This document shows positions 27,483-36,105 of a stretch of DNA of 56,311 bases, piece by piece; the first letter of the stretch is position 1, and every line of letters starts with the position of its first letter. The notes beneath the pieces are model-generated. The model saw only the letters and a list, made by a program, of their open reading frames with translations. It made no database searches and had not been told where the DNA came from. Location: NCBI GenBank assembly GCA_020439995.1, contig JAGROY010000089.1, positions 1 through 56,311 on the forward strand. Reading direction: 5' to 3'. The DNA is from Verrucomicrobiia bacterium. Lineage in GTDB: Bacteria > Verrucomicrobiota > Verrucomicrobiia > Verrucomicrobiales > DEV007. The position numbers and the translations under genes are program-made.

Positions 27483-28343
27483 TTAGAAACGAAACATTGA
27501 AGGCCGGTAAAAGCTCTCTGGATCGGCCCTCCAGACAAATACAATCTGGGGCAGGAAGACCTGAACCGCTACACTGCCAACAATCAATAACCCTAACATT
27601 GCCGAAAGAACACGTGACGGCAGCATCCCTCCCGCAGATTTCCGATTGAAGGCCACCGCTCCCAGTGCGATCGCCACGACTCCCAGCCCCGCCGAAACTA
27701 TCGCCATACTCAGTGCGTAGACATTCCACTGAGTCGTAACGTCGACGTCTGGCGATTTGAATGCGAATAGATAGACCAGACAGCCAGCGAGATGAGTCCC
27801 GAACAACCACAAGCCCAGTCCTGCGACGGAAGTGCTGATAAAGATCGACCGCCCGGCGTGATTGGCAGTGATGGCAAACGTCACCGCGTAACTTCCCAAC
27901 ACCATCGCAAGGGCACGCATCCAGGAGTCAAACCCGTCATTGGAAAATGCTCCATCCGTCACCCCCGATTCGACTACCAGTCCCCAGATCTGCGGCCCGA
28001 TCCGATACAGCGTCGCAAAGTGCCCAACAAAAAGGAACACCTCCACCACCACGATCCCGAACAGAAAGCGAATCCAGAAATATGCCCACCGACTGGGCGG
28101 GAGGGAAAGGCTGAAGGCTTCACTGCCCCAGCCACTATCCCCTCCCGCCAGTCGCACCGCGAGCAGCTGTCCCAACATCACACACGTCAGTATCACCGGA
28201 GTCGTTCGCACGAATACCGGCAGCACCAGCGTCACCACCAACCAGAGCCCGAACAGATTCAAAATAAGGTGTCGATTCACCCGCCACTCCCGCCAGAGAA
28301 TCATGCGCCAGATTTGCGAAAGGATATTCTTCTGTGTTCTCAT
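27483..28343 (-). CDS. ABC-type permease subunit (short form)
   Basis: A 286-residue polytopic membrane protein. The N-terminal QIWRMILWREWRVNR precedes a first helix, and the signature FSLSLPPSRWAYFWIRF is shared with both neighbouring permeases (LPPxR followed by an aromatic). About six hydrophobic segments follow, consistent with an ABC-2-like permease. It equals the N-terminal half of the 702-residue protein at 29782 in layout. Its ATG overlaps the stop of the 481-residue gene (ATGA), so it is translationally coupled. The substrate is unknown. The open frame continues to 28409 but the coupled ATG at 28343 is far more likely. Confidence 0.75.
   Translation of the reverse strand: MRTQKNILSQIWRMILWREWRVNRHLILNLFGLWLVVTLVLPVFVRTTPVILTCVMLGQLLAVRLAGGDSGWGSEAFSLSLPPSRWAYFWIRFLFGIVVVEVFLFVGHFATLYRIGPQIWGLVVESGVTDGAFSNDGFDSWMRALAMVLGSYAVTFAITANHAGRSIFISTSVAGLGLWLFGTHLAGCLVYLFAFKSPDVDVTTQWNVYALSMAIVSAGLGVVAIALGAVAFNRKSAGGMLPSRVLSAMLGLLIVGSVAVQVFLPQIVFVWRADPESFYRPSMFRF
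28277..28317. repeat. 41-bp direct repeat, copy 1
   Basis: Identical over 41 bases to 29635-29675. Both copies encode the same N-terminal motif of two adjacent permeases (QIWRMILWREWRV). Complete identity at the DNA level, including third codon positions, suggests recent duplication or gene conversion. Confidence 0.85.
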
Positions 28344-29785
28344 GGATCGCTTGGTCGAACGGTTCGATTCCTGGGCCAGAAAAAAGTTTTCTGTTCCTTG
28401 TTTTTCCAAAGTTGCAAAAGTTCAGGCTGGGCGCGGACATCGGCCCTCTGCAGCATTTCTTTGGAGACGAGCACACTGCGGTGTTCAAGCACCATCACCA
28501 ACCCGATCGCAGCGATCGAAAACGCAATGCAAGCTGGACCGCGCCACGGGCACGGGCAAATAAGCCCCAGAGCCCCGGCGCTCAATAGCAGGCCGACGGC
28601 AGGCAACCCGAAGACGTGGAAAAAATGGGACGGCCCCTCGTAATGAATTCGTCCCCATGTCGGCTGTAGCTCCTCACCCGATTCCCGGGCGCTCCACAGG
28701 CGGGCGATTCCTTCTGGAATCACCGTTCTCACAGCCTCTTGGTGCGCAACTACAATCAGAACGATGGCCACAGCAGCGGCAACGCCGAGACCGATTCGGG
28801 CCCAGCGGGGTATATCCTTAGTTGTCCGAGCAAGGGTACGTCCCCACAAGTGCGCCATGACGATCATGCAGGCAGCAAATGGCAGGACTGGCGACGTGCG
28901 GAGCAACGGCAGCCAACCGACCCACGCAAGGAAGGCAACGACGGCAAACCCAGACGTAGCGAGAAATACCGCAAACAGCAGCCCGATGATTACCCACCAT
29001 CGGTGTCGGACATTGCCGTATTCCCTGCGCAGACACACCGCCACAGCACAAATCGATACGATCAACGTCAATGCGATCAACAATTCCGTTGGGCCATAGT
29101 CGAATCGGACTCCGATCATCACCATGAAGACAGCCCCGATCGCGACTGGAAAACCGATTCCCGCAAAAGCAGCCCCGATCAACGCGCGCCGAGGAAGCGT
29201 AGCAGCCCATGAGAACGTCGAGACGAAAGAACACACCAGCAGCGCGAGCACCAGATTCCACGAAGAAGCAATCCAACCAGGATCTCCATGCGAAGCCTTG
29301 AACCCAAAGATCACTCCCCCTGGAGCCAGCAACTCCGCCACCATTCCCCATACCTCAAGAGCAATCCTGCTCAGCAGGATTGCAGCGAAAGCAAACACAA
29401 GAACGACAGCAAGCCCGCCACTGCCGCGCACCAGAAAGTAGTCCAATCGTCGCGGCGGCAGCGCAATCGAGAACTCCTCAGCCTGCTCACTGGAATCGGA
29501 ACCACCCGTTCGCAGAGCCACGATCAATCCCAACAGTCCACAAAGCTGCAGGATGTCCCACCTATCCACCACCACCGGCACCACCAGAAATAGAAGAATC
29601 CACACCCAGAACAACGATTTCAACCAGGAGCGACTCACCCGCCACTCCCGCCAGAGAATCATGCGCCAGATTTGCCAGGTAGCACGGAGTGGCACTCCGC
29701 GAGCGGAACCTCCGCTTACTTCCATAGGCTCTCGGCACGGAATGCCACTCTGTGTTACGTTCGGAATATCATGTCGTCCAGTCAT
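28340..29785 (-). CDS. ABC-type permease subunit carrying an inserted N-terminal segment
   Basis: A 481-residue polytopic membrane protein with about ten hydrophobic segments. The permease signature is FSIALPPRRLDYFLVRG. The C-terminal MVLEHRSVLVSKEML...FFWPRNRT faintly recalls the ends of the proteins at 26302 and 29782. Compared with the 286-residue paralogue, whose motif QIWRMILWREWRV begins near residue 10, this protein has about 37 residues before it. About 27 of these (from VTQSG to LRAT) are encoded by an 80-bp palindrome at 29679-29758. The ATG overlaps the previous stop (ATGA), which keeps translation coupled despite the insertion. A start inside the element (ATG 29725) is possible. 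Presumed partner of the ATPase at 31874. Confidence 0.75.
   Translation of the reverse strand: MTGRHDIPNVTQSGIPCREPMEVSGGSARGVPLRATWQIWRMILWREWRVSRSWLKSLFWVWILLFLVVPVVVDRWDILQLCGLLGLIVALRTGGSDSSEQAEEFSIALPPRRLDYFLVRGSGGLAVVLVFAFAAILLSRIALEVWGMVAELLAPGGVIFGFKASHGDPGWIASSWNLVLALLVCSFVSTFSWAATLPRRALIGAAFAGIGFPVAIGAVFMVMIGVRFDYGPTELLIALTLIVSICAVAVCLRREYGNVRHRWWVIIGLLFAVFLATSGFAVVAFLAWVGWLPLLRTSPVLPFAACMIVMAHLWGRTLARTTKDIPRWARIGLGVAAAVAIVLIVVAHQEAVRTVIPEGIARLWSARESGEELQPTWGRIHYEGPSHFFHVFGLPAVGLLLSAGALGLICPCPWRGPACIAFSIAAIGLVMVLEHRSVLVSKEMLQRADVRAQPELLQLWKNKEQKTFFWPRNRTVRPSDP
29635..29675. repeat. 41-bp direct repeat, copy 2
   Basis: Second copy of the 28277-28317 sequence, four bases from the edge of the palindromic element at 29679. 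It marks the duplicated permease N-terminus. Confidence 0.85.
29679..29758. repeat. 80-bp REP/MITE-like palindromic element inside a gene
   Basis: The outer arms, 29679-29699 and 29738-29758, are reverse complements at 18 of 21 positions (core GAGTGGCA and TGCCACTC). Inside them CCGCGAG/CTCTCGG pair with one mismatch and AGCGGA-ACC-TCCGCT (29702-29716) forms a perfect small hairpin. The layout is that of a REP- or MITE-type element. It lies within the 5' part of the permease gene at 28340 and is read through in frame. No second copy was noticed in the window. Confidence 0.7.
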
Positions 29786-31884
29786 TCGTTCCTCCTTCTG
29801 ATGATAATATCGTCGTGAACCTCCCGGTAAAATCGACCAATCCCGTCCGGCTCCTTGCCAACGGCCTGCTTTAGAATCCTCCGAGCGGTCTGCTTCCAGA
29901 AAACTGTCCGGGACAGTTTGGTCGCGGCCTCAGCTTTCGCCTGAATGGTGGAAGCGTCAGATCTGATCACGCCCATCGAGTGGCTCACGCTCAAACGATC
30001 GAGCACGGCAAGGTATCCGATAAACACCACCACCAACCCAAGGAAGCATCGCTTTCTCCAACGCCGTTGGCCCATTGCGATAAGGGCAACACTTCCAAGC
30101 CCAATGATCGACGGCCAACGAAAGTAGCGAATGAGTTCGTTTGGGCTCAGGAATAACTCTGGTAACTGGATTGGATACTGATCGGTCCCGACAAACACAA
30201 AATTCATGGACTCCCACCCCGACGGGTACCGTAGCCCGTGAAATTTACCACCGCCGGTTCCATTCTCAAAAAGACGCAACGGATCGGCCTCGACAATCCC
30301 AGCAGCCCTCGCACGTGTGATGAGATCTGCGATCGAAATGCTCACCGGCTCATTGGAATCATCTGGCACGACAAACGCAGCGCACCAGAGCCTGTAAGGC
30401 ATCGAGAGTCCCTGCTCTTTCATTCCCCAGAGGCCGAGGGAGTTTCGAGTCGGCCCGATATACCCCTGGCCATCCTCGCCCGTGAATGGCGCTGCCGTCT
30501 CAAGGCGGTCCGTCAGTCCGTTCTCTGATTTTATCCAGAACGGCGCCCCTGTGTAGTCGCCACTCGAGTCGCACGAAAGGAACAATCGGTGGAGCACATT
30601 AAATTCCCAGCGTGCATCCACGGCGATGGGAACCGTATCTCCATTGATGACCATGAGCTGAACCGAACGAGTGTCATGGGGAGCAGCACCCTGGGCACCC
30701 GGTCGAATCGAAAATGGTGTCGCCGCGATCACGGTATTCGGATCAAAAATCGGGGTAGCGTATATTACCGCATTCACCGTGGCCGCATGGTTCGCCGCTG
30801 GCCATTGCACTGTTCGATTGGTCGTCGCCGTTTCGTATTGATAGCCTGCACGAACCGCTTGCCAATGGGTCACGAACAGCCATACGAAACTCGCGACGGA
30901 GAGTAAACGGACGGCAACTCTCGATCGACTGAGCATGCTGCGCTCCCGAAATTCTCTAGTCGACGAGGCTCTCCAACGCACTTGAGACAGAAATACGCTG
31001 CCCCCTGTCAGCAAAGTGATCGCAAGAACCACACTCCACCGAGCCTCCCACAAGGGCCCAGTAGGTAAAAACAGTTCAACAGTGCCGTCCAGCGCTGTAA
31101 CGAGGAAATACACGGCCATCCACATCAACGCGGCAAGCACGATGACCAATGCCCGGAGCGATCTTGCATCGGAATATTGCCGCGACTTCGAATCGAATAG
31201 GCCCAGCAAAAATGCGCTACCCACTCCGACGAAGCAAGCGACCGTCCAACTGGCTCTTCGGAACGAATGCTCCGATTGAGAAGCGGCGAGTGATTCGGGC
31301 AGCTTCTGCCCCAGAGCCACCCCCAGCAAACCGAACGACATACACAATAGAAGTCCAAGCGGTATCCCGATCATCGCCAACCGGGTTCCGAACCCATGAA
31401 CACTGACAAACACACAAGAGAAGAGACCGATTACCGTCCCGATCCTTGCGATCAGATTCCATGTCTCTTGACCTTGCCAATTCCAACCATTCGGCTCGTG
31501 CCCAACGGACTCGGTCAGTCCAGATTCAACGAAAATGCTCCAGAATAACTGCACCAGAACTCCCATGATCCATGCTGACAGAACAAACGCACAAACCAAC
31601 ACTGCCCCTGCAAGAAATCGACTGCACAGGTAGTCCGTTCGCCTGGGTGGCAGGATCAGCGCGAATTCTTCCGCGCCATCCATCGAGTCGCTGCTTCCGA
31701 GCCGGTAGCCAATGAAAATGGCAACGAAGCCACCGAGAAGCATCTCTTCCGTCGACGATTGAACCAATGGAAAGGCGAAGAAGACAAAGATCCAGGCGAA
31801 TGTGATCACGGAAAGGGCTTTGCGATTCCGCCGCCAGTCGCGTTCAAGAATCTTCCACCACGTCGGTAAAATACTAGACTTCAT
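29782..31884 (-). CDS. Fused two-part ABC permease protein
   Basis: A 700-residue membrane protein. The N-terminal half (about 1-340) has the permease layout with WWKILERDWRRNR, the signature FALILPPRRTDYLCSRF and several helices. The C-terminal half has a soluble region (ARWEFNVLHRLFL) and ends with helices and YLAVLDRLSVSHSMG...VFWKQTARR, the counterpart of the separate 26302 protein. ATG 31884 is chosen over GTG 31890 because it has a strong Shine-Dalgarno AGGAGGGA at 31891-31898 (- strand) six bases upstream. It overlaps the end of the ATPase gene by 11 bases. The order regulator, ATPase, membrane proteins fits a YtrA-regulated ABC transporter; the cargo is unknown. Confidence 0.8.
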   Translation of the reverse strand: MKSSILPTWWKILERDWRRNRKALSVITFAWIFVFFAFPLVQSSTEEMLLGGFVAIFIGYRLGSSDSMDGAEEFALILPPRRTDYLCSRFLAGAVLVCAFVLSAWIMGVLVQLFWSIFVESGLTESVGHEPNGWNWQGQETWNLIARIGTVIGLFSCVFVSVHGFGTRLAMIGIPLGLLLCMSFGLLGVALGQKLPESLAASQSEHSFRRASWTVACFVGVGSAFLLGLFDSKSRQYSDARSLRALVIVLAALMWMAVYFLVTALDGTVELFLPTGPLWEARWSVVLAITLLTGGSVFLSQVRWRASSTREFRERSMLSRSRVAVRLLSVASFVWLFVTHWQAVRAGYQYETATTNRTVQWPAANHAATVNAVIYATPIFDPNTVIAATPFSIRPGAQGAAPHDTRSVQLMVINGDTVPIAVDARWEFNVLHRLFLSCDSSGDYTGAPFWIKSENGLTDRLETAAPFTGEDGQGYIGPTRNSLGLWGMKEQGLSMPYRLWCAAFVVPDDSNEPVSISIADLITRARAAGIVEADPLRLFENGTGGGKFHGLRYPSGWESMNFVFVGTDQYPIQLPELFLSPNELIRYFRWPSIIGLGSVALIAMGQRRWRKRCFLGLVVVFIGYLAVLDRLSVSHSMGVIRSDASTIQAKAEAATKLSRTVFWKQTARRILKQAVGKEPDGIGRFYREVHDDIIIRRRNE

Positions 31885-32839
31885 CACCACTCCCTCCTTT
31901 CACTTTCCCACTCTCCATCAGCTCAATCAGCGCGTCTTCGAGGGACACAGGAAACAACTGGATTCGCACTCCGGGTCGATCGCGCAGGTTTTTGAAATCG
32001 TCGGTGGGGACGCGGGCGGTGGCGGTGTAGACGTTGCCTTCGCGGGTTGGGGTGCCCAGTTGGCCGGGGAGTTGGAAGGCATCGGGCATTGCGGTTTCGG
32101 TGAAAATCACCTGCACTTTGCGCAAGTTTGAGGTGAGGTCTTCGACCGACGATTCATGGGTGATCACTCCCTTTTTCAGGATGCCGATGGTATCGGCGAT
32201 GCGCTCGAGGTCGCTGAGAATGTGGGTGCTGAAGAGTACCGTGGTGCCTTCGCGATCGGCGAGGACACCGGCGAGTTCTTCGAGCAATGTGCGGCGCGCC
32301 ATCGGGTCGAGATTTGCGGCGGGCTCGTCCATGATAAGGACTTGGGCACGGGTGGCCAGGGCAAGAAGAATCGATGCCCGGCGACGCTCGCCTCCAGACA
32401 ACTGGCCAAGTGGGGTATCGGCTGGCAACTCAAAGCGGCCACGCAGGTGATCGGCGAATGTTTGATCCCACAGATGATAGAAACCGCTGAGGTAGTAGCA
32501 GAGTTCTGCCAGCGTCATCGATGGATAGGCACTGTGCTCCTGCGATACCGAGGCCACGCGCGCGCGCTCGGCGGGCGACGATTTTCCAAAGGGCTTGCCG
32601 AACAAATGCGCGGTGCCCTGTTTGCTTCGCAGCAATCCGAGCAGGATCTTAATCAGCGTTGTCTTGCCAGCGCCATTGGCACCCACGAGGCCATACACTT
32701 GCCCGGGCTGAACGGTGAGGCTGGCACCATTGAGCGCATCTTTGCCTCCAGAATATGTTTTGTGCAGATCACGCACCTCAATGAGCGGTGAAGTTTCTGC
32801 CTTTACCGTTTGTGTTACTGTTTCAGTTTCACTGTTCAT
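31874..32839 (-). CDS. ABC transporter ATP-binding protein
   Basis: The 321-residue ATPase of an export-type or ABC-2-like transporter. Walker A GANGAGKTT spans residues 53-61, the signature LSGGERRR is near 143, Walker B VLIMDEPAANLDP near 160-172, and the switch region has FSTHILSDLERIA with the H-loop His. The C-terminal 90 residues form the extra domain common in BcrA/YtrB-type subunits. ATG 32839 follows a strong Shine-Dalgarno AGGAGG (32847-32852, - strand) with seven bases of spacing; the open frame extends farther but overlaps the regulator gene. It overlaps the end of the GntR gene by 11 bases and the following permease by 11 bases. Confidence 0.95.
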   Translation of the reverse strand: MNSETETVTQTVKAETSPLIEVRDLHKTYSGGKDALNGASLTVQPGQVYGLVGANGAGKTTLIKILLGLLRSKQGTAHLFGKPFGKSSPAERARVASVSQEHSAYPSMTLAELCYYLSGFYHLWDQTFADHLRGRFELPADTPLGQLSGGERRRASILLALATRAQVLIMDEPAANLDPMARRTLLEELAGVLADREGTTVLFSTHILSDLERIADTIGILKKGVITHESSVEDLTSNLRKVQVIFTETAMPDAFQLPGQLGTPTREGNVYTATARVPTDDFKNLRDRPGVRIQLFPVSLEDALIELMESGKVKGGSGDEV

Positions 32840-33215
32840 TTTCGATCCTCCTGCGTTCGTGTTCGATGATTTCCTGCACCAGTTCCGGATCAGCGCCGAG
32901 CTGCGCCGCCTCGACCCAAAGCTGACGCGCGAGTTGCGCCAGCGCTTCATTTTGCTCTCTGGTAGTCATGCGCTTACTGGCCTCGGCGACGAATGCCCCG
33001 AGGCCCTGCTTATTCACCACCGTGCCCTCGTGCTCAAGCTCGGTGTAGGCTTTCACGATGGTGCTCGGGTTCACGGCGAGACTCCGCGCCAGCGAACGGA
33101 TCGATGGCAACTTATCCCCCGGCTTAAGCACTGCAGACGCCACGAAATACCGCACCTGATCCATGATCTGGCGATAGACCGGCAAGCCGGAGCTGGGATT
33201 TACGTGAAAGCGCAT
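32829..33215 (-). CDS. GntR/YtrA-subfamily transcriptional regulator
   Basis: A 128-residue short GntR protein. The winged-helix domain covers about 1-75: GLPVYRQIMDQVRYFVAS, PGDKLPSIRSLARSL (recognition region), VNPSTIVKAYTELEHEG. Only a short helical C-terminal tail follows, typical of the YtrA subfamily, whose members usually repress an adjacent ABC-transporter operon and are released by envelope stress or antibiotics. It is the first gene of the operon. The GTG at 33227 would start inside the palindrome at 33220-33242, so ATG 33215 is preferred. It probably represses its own operon through the palindromes just upstream. Confidence 0.92.
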   Translation of the reverse strand: MRFHVNPSSGLPVYRQIMDQVRYFVASAVLKPGDKLPSIRSLARSLAVNPSTIVKAYTELEHEGTVVNKQGLGAFVAEASKRMTTREQNEALAQLARQLWVEAAQLGADPELVQEIIEHERRRIENEQ

Positions 33216-33219
33216 GTTT

Positions 33220-33255
33220 CCATACACCTGTTTGGTGTATGGTTACACCCATACA
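33220..33255. promoter_or_regulatory. Double palindromic operator upstream of the GntR operon
   Basis: CCATACACC (33220-33228), TGTTT, GGTGTATGG (33234-33242) is a perfect 9-bp inverted repeat. TGTATGG (33236-33242), six bases, CCATACA (33249-33255) forms a second, overlapping one. It lies just upstream of the regulator's ATG (33215), the usual place for an autoregulatory YtrA-type site. Confidence 0.7.
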
Positions 33256-33428
33256 GTAATCACACGATGGCGACAAGAGAAAAAATCAGGGGAAAGGTGT
33301 TTCGTTTCGCCTTGAAGTTGCTCTGGATCGGAACTGCGGGGCTGCGAACGCGTTTCAGGTTCCGCACGCATACCAGCCGGACGTTTGGGACAGACGTCGC
33401 TGCCAAGGGGCCGCTTCGGCACTTATCC

Positions 33429-34487
33429 TTAACTCTGACTTTCCAAGGCTAGCAAAAAGCGCTTGCGCCAGAGGCCACCACCGTAGCCGGTGAGCTTGCC
33501 ATCCGCGCCAACGATACGGTGGCATGGGACAACAATCGAGAGACGGTTCTCCCCCACTGCTCGGGCGACAGATCGGACTGCTGTGGCTTTGCCGACGTGT
33601 TCGGCTAGCTGCCCGTAGGTCCAGGTGGCGCCGGGTGGCACCTCCAACAACGCCCGCCAGACAGCCTCCTGATGTTGGCTTCCCGGAAAGCGTACGGGCG
33701 TTTCGAACACCGTCAGGGTTCCGGAAAAGTACGCGGCGATCTCTCGCTCCATGCTCTCGATCGCCGGGGTTCTACCCGGAAAAAAAACTGCGCCGATGCG
33801 CTTCTCCAGGGAATCGAACTGGGTCTCGAGCATTCGCCGATCCCAGAATTCGATGAGGTAAATCGCTTCCTCATCGCCAGCCAACATGATCGGCCCCAGC
33901 GGTGATGCCATTTGCGCGACGGCGATACTTTTCCTGTCCTTGGCTTTTGATGGACTCGCGCCTGTCTTGCGGCGGATGGCGTCGCAGAAACCACTGACGG
34001 AATCAAAATCCGCGTCCATGGAGGCCTCAATAATATCGGCTCCCTCCTGGATTCTCGAGAACGCCTGCCCCAGGCGCCGGGCACGAAGATAAGCCATGAA
34101 CGTCATCCCGTAAGAGGCTTGGAACCACCGACGCGCGCGGGCCGGATCGATTCCGCTCGTGCGCAAATCCTGCGATGTCCAACGACGCAGGGGGTCAGCA
34201 TCGACGGCATCCATGAGAGGCCTGAGCCAATCGGGAACGCTACCCTTTGCTTCCATCGGCTTACAGCGCTTGCACGGACGATAGCCCGCCGCGAGAGCAT
34301 CCCCTGCACACAGGAAGAATTCAACGTTCTCGCGCTTGGGCTTGCGTGCCGGGCAAGTAGGTCGACAGAAGATCCCTGTCGTGCGCACGCCCGTGAGGAA
34401 GATACCCTCGAAACTGGCATCCCTGTTCACGAAGGCGCGAAACATCGTCGCTTCGTCAGGCAGCAAGTGCAGGTCTGATTGAATCAT
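33429..34487 (-). CDS. ada: Bifunctional Ada: methylphosphotriester/O6-alkylguanine transferase and activator
   Basis: Repairs alkylated DNA and activates the adaptive response. The N-terminal Ada zinc domain has the four-Cys site C41, C45 (FCRPTCPARKPKR) and C72, C75 (PCKRCKP); C41 corresponds to the methyl acceptor. Next is an AraC-type helix-turn-helix domain (about 100-190, ARARRWFQASYGMTFMAYL). The C-terminal methyltransferase domain carries the active-site PCHRI (Cys near 322) and TYGQLAEHVGKATAVRSVA. The 352-residue length matches full-length Ada. ATG 34487 is preferred to TTG 34505. It stands alone, downstream of the CPBP gene on the same strand. Confidence 0.96.
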   Translation of the reverse strand: MIQSDLHLLPDEATMFRAFVNRDASFEGIFLTGVRTTGIFCRPTCPARKPKRENVEFFLCAGDALAAGYRPCKRCKPMEAKGSVPDWLRPLMDAVDADPLRRWTSQDLRTSGIDPARARRWFQASYGMTFMAYLRARRLGQAFSRIQEGADIIEASMDADFDSVSGFCDAIRRKTGASPSKAKDRKSIAVAQMASPLGPIMLAGDEEAIYLIEFWDRRMLETQFDSLEKRIGAVFFPGRTPAIESMEREIAAYFSGTLTVFETPVRFPGSQHQEAVWRALLEVPPGATWTYGQLAEHVGKATAVRSVARAVGENRLSIVVPCHRIVGADGKLTGYGGGLWRKRFLLALESQS

Positions 34488-34532
34488 GTGTGCACTGTAG
34501 GACAAGCGGCCGTCCCTGGGCCACCGATTTTG

Positions 34533-35132
34533 TTACAGGGAATTTTGGCGAACTGCAGTGCCGCGGCAGAGAACGACGAGAGCAACGAAATCATAGAGAG
34601 CATGGGCGATAGCAGGCGCGACGAGATCGGGCCCGGAAATACGCCACACCCACCCGAGGTAAACACCAATGAGCCCGGCGACCAAAACGTAGCTACGGGA
34701 AATCGGATGCATCAATCCGAACACGAGACCAGTAACTAGCAATGCAACTATCGGAGGCAGGTGCTCCAGGGCGAAGGTGTGGATCAACCCGCGGGTCAGC
34801 ATTTCCTCCCCTACTCCCGCAGCAAGAGCAACGATCGCGAGTCCAACAATGCCGCACGGGGCAAGAAACATCCGCGCCATGTGCCGCGTCTTATCCACGA
34901 GTCCCGCAAGAGGGCCCTCCGGCCAGCGCAGCATGCAATTCAGCATCAAAAGCAATGGCACAGTGGCCAGGGCTCCGATTGCGACACCGCGCGCCGACAA
35001 CTGCGCTGACTGAAGTACATCTATTTCTGCTACGCTGCCCACACCCCATGCAACTGCCCCTAAGCCAAGTTCGAATCCAGCAACAAACACTAAGGTACGC
35101 CAAGCCAGACAGTCTGCAGGAAGCCACCGCAT
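34533..35132 (-). CDS. CPBP family intramembrane metalloprotease
   Basis: A 199-residue protein with several membrane helices. The glutamic-type intramembrane protease (Abi/CAAX-like) motifs are all present: EEMLTRG (E-E-x-x-x-R), FGLMHP with the second-motif His, and the third-motif HALYDF. Bacterial members vary in role (prenyl-protein processing, bacteriocin immunity, unknown). The start lies three bases after the stop of the TIM-barrel gene, so the two are co-transcribed; a functional link is not evident. Confidence 0.88.
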   Translation of the reverse strand: MRWLPADCLAWRTLVFVAGFELGLGAVAWGVGSVAEIDVLQSAQLSARGVAIGALATVPLLLMLNCMLRWPEGPLAGLVDKTRHMARMFLAPCGIVGLAIVALAAGVGEEMLTRGLIHTFALEHLPPIVALLVTGLVFGLMHPISRSYVLVAGLIGVYLGWVWRISGPDLVAPAIAHALYDFVALVVLCRGTAVRQNSL

Positions 35133-35135
35133 TGC

Positions 35136-36029
35136 CTACTTATTATCGCCCCAGAATTCCGATATTTTCAATTTCAGAAATTCAGCACTTCGCGCCAACT
35201 GATCGATGCCATCGACTCCATCTTCGATACTGATCCAGCCGTCAAAGCCAACGCCCTTCAGGATTCCGAAAATCGCATCGTAGTCGTTCAATCCTTCGCC
35301 GATCTGTCCATGCCTCAGACGTTTCGCATAGCCTTCCGCGCCGTTTTCGTCCCTGCGAAGGTCTTCGATGGTGCCCTCAGCAAGATATCGATCACTCGCA
35401 TGCATCGTTACCACCCTATCCGCTACCCGTCGAAGCAACTCCAGCGGATCCTCGCCAGCCAAGAAGGTATTGCTCGGGTCGTAGTTCACTCCAAAATTCG
35501 GATGATCGATCCGCGCAACGACTTCACAAAAGATATCCATCTTCTGGGCGAACTCCGGATAGTTCCAAAAATCGTCCTTATAGTGGTTTTCGATGATCAG
35601 GGTGACTCCCAGTTCCTCAGCCAGAGGCAGACAGGCGTGGATGGAATCCACTGTATACCCGACTCCCTCTTCAACTTCGACCTCCGGTCGGCGCTGGCCG
35701 GACAATACCCGGCAATAGCGGGCACCAAGCGCTGAGGCCATTCTTAGCCAGTTCTTTTCCTTCTCAATTTCAGCCGCTCTGAAAGCCTGATCCGGATGGG
35801 TGAAGTCCGGCGAACAGCACAGCATCGGAATGCACATTCCGGCACCTTCCACCGCCTGCCGAAGCGGCCCCCAGTTCGCCCTGTCCTGCATCTCCAGAAA
35901 CCCACTATACCATTCAAGTCCGTCTACCCCCAGAGGTCTGGCAAGATCAATCCACTCTTGCAATTTCATGTCCCCGGCTTTGCACAGGGACTGCATGTAG
36001 GCTTTTGGGAAGGCGGCGAGACGGGGCAT
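35136..36029 (-). CDS. Sugar phosphate isomerase/epimerase-like TIM barrel protein
   Basis: A 297-residue xylose-isomerase-like TIM barrel. Typical elements are GVDGLEWYSGFL after the first strand, VTLIIENHYKD with the metal-ligand Glu, FGVNYDPSNTF with the Asp/Asn pair, VVTMHASDRY with the His, and DGWISIEDGVDG near the C-terminus. The expected metal ligands (Glu, Asp, His, Glu) appear intact. Such proteins interconvert ketoses or inositol derivatives; the substrate cannot be told from sequence. There is no signal peptide, so it is probably cytosolic. Followed immediately by the CPBP gene. Confidence 0.88.
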   Translation of the reverse strand: MPRLAAFPKAYMQSLCKAGDMKLQEWIDLARPLGVDGLEWYSGFLEMQDRANWGPLRQAVEGAGMCIPMLCCSPDFTHPDQAFRAAEIEKEKNWLRMASALGARYCRVLSGQRRPEVEVEEGVGYTVDSIHACLPLAEELGVTLIIENHYKDDFWNYPEFAQKMDIFCEVVARIDHPNFGVNYDPSNTFLAGEDPLELLRRVADRVVTMHASDRYLAEGTIEDLRRDENGAEGYAKRLRHGQIGEGLNDYDAIFGILKGVGFDGWISIEDGVDGIDQLARSAEFLKLKISEFWGDNK

Positions 36030-36105
36030 AAGAAAATACGTTAAACTTGAATAAATAAGAGTATTTGAAATACGGTCAAATATACATGGCGCGATTGGCG
36101 CACAA

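Noticed and set aside
27792..28643. 283-residue open frame on the + strand
   Set aside because: Antisense to two permease genes; low-complexity composition.
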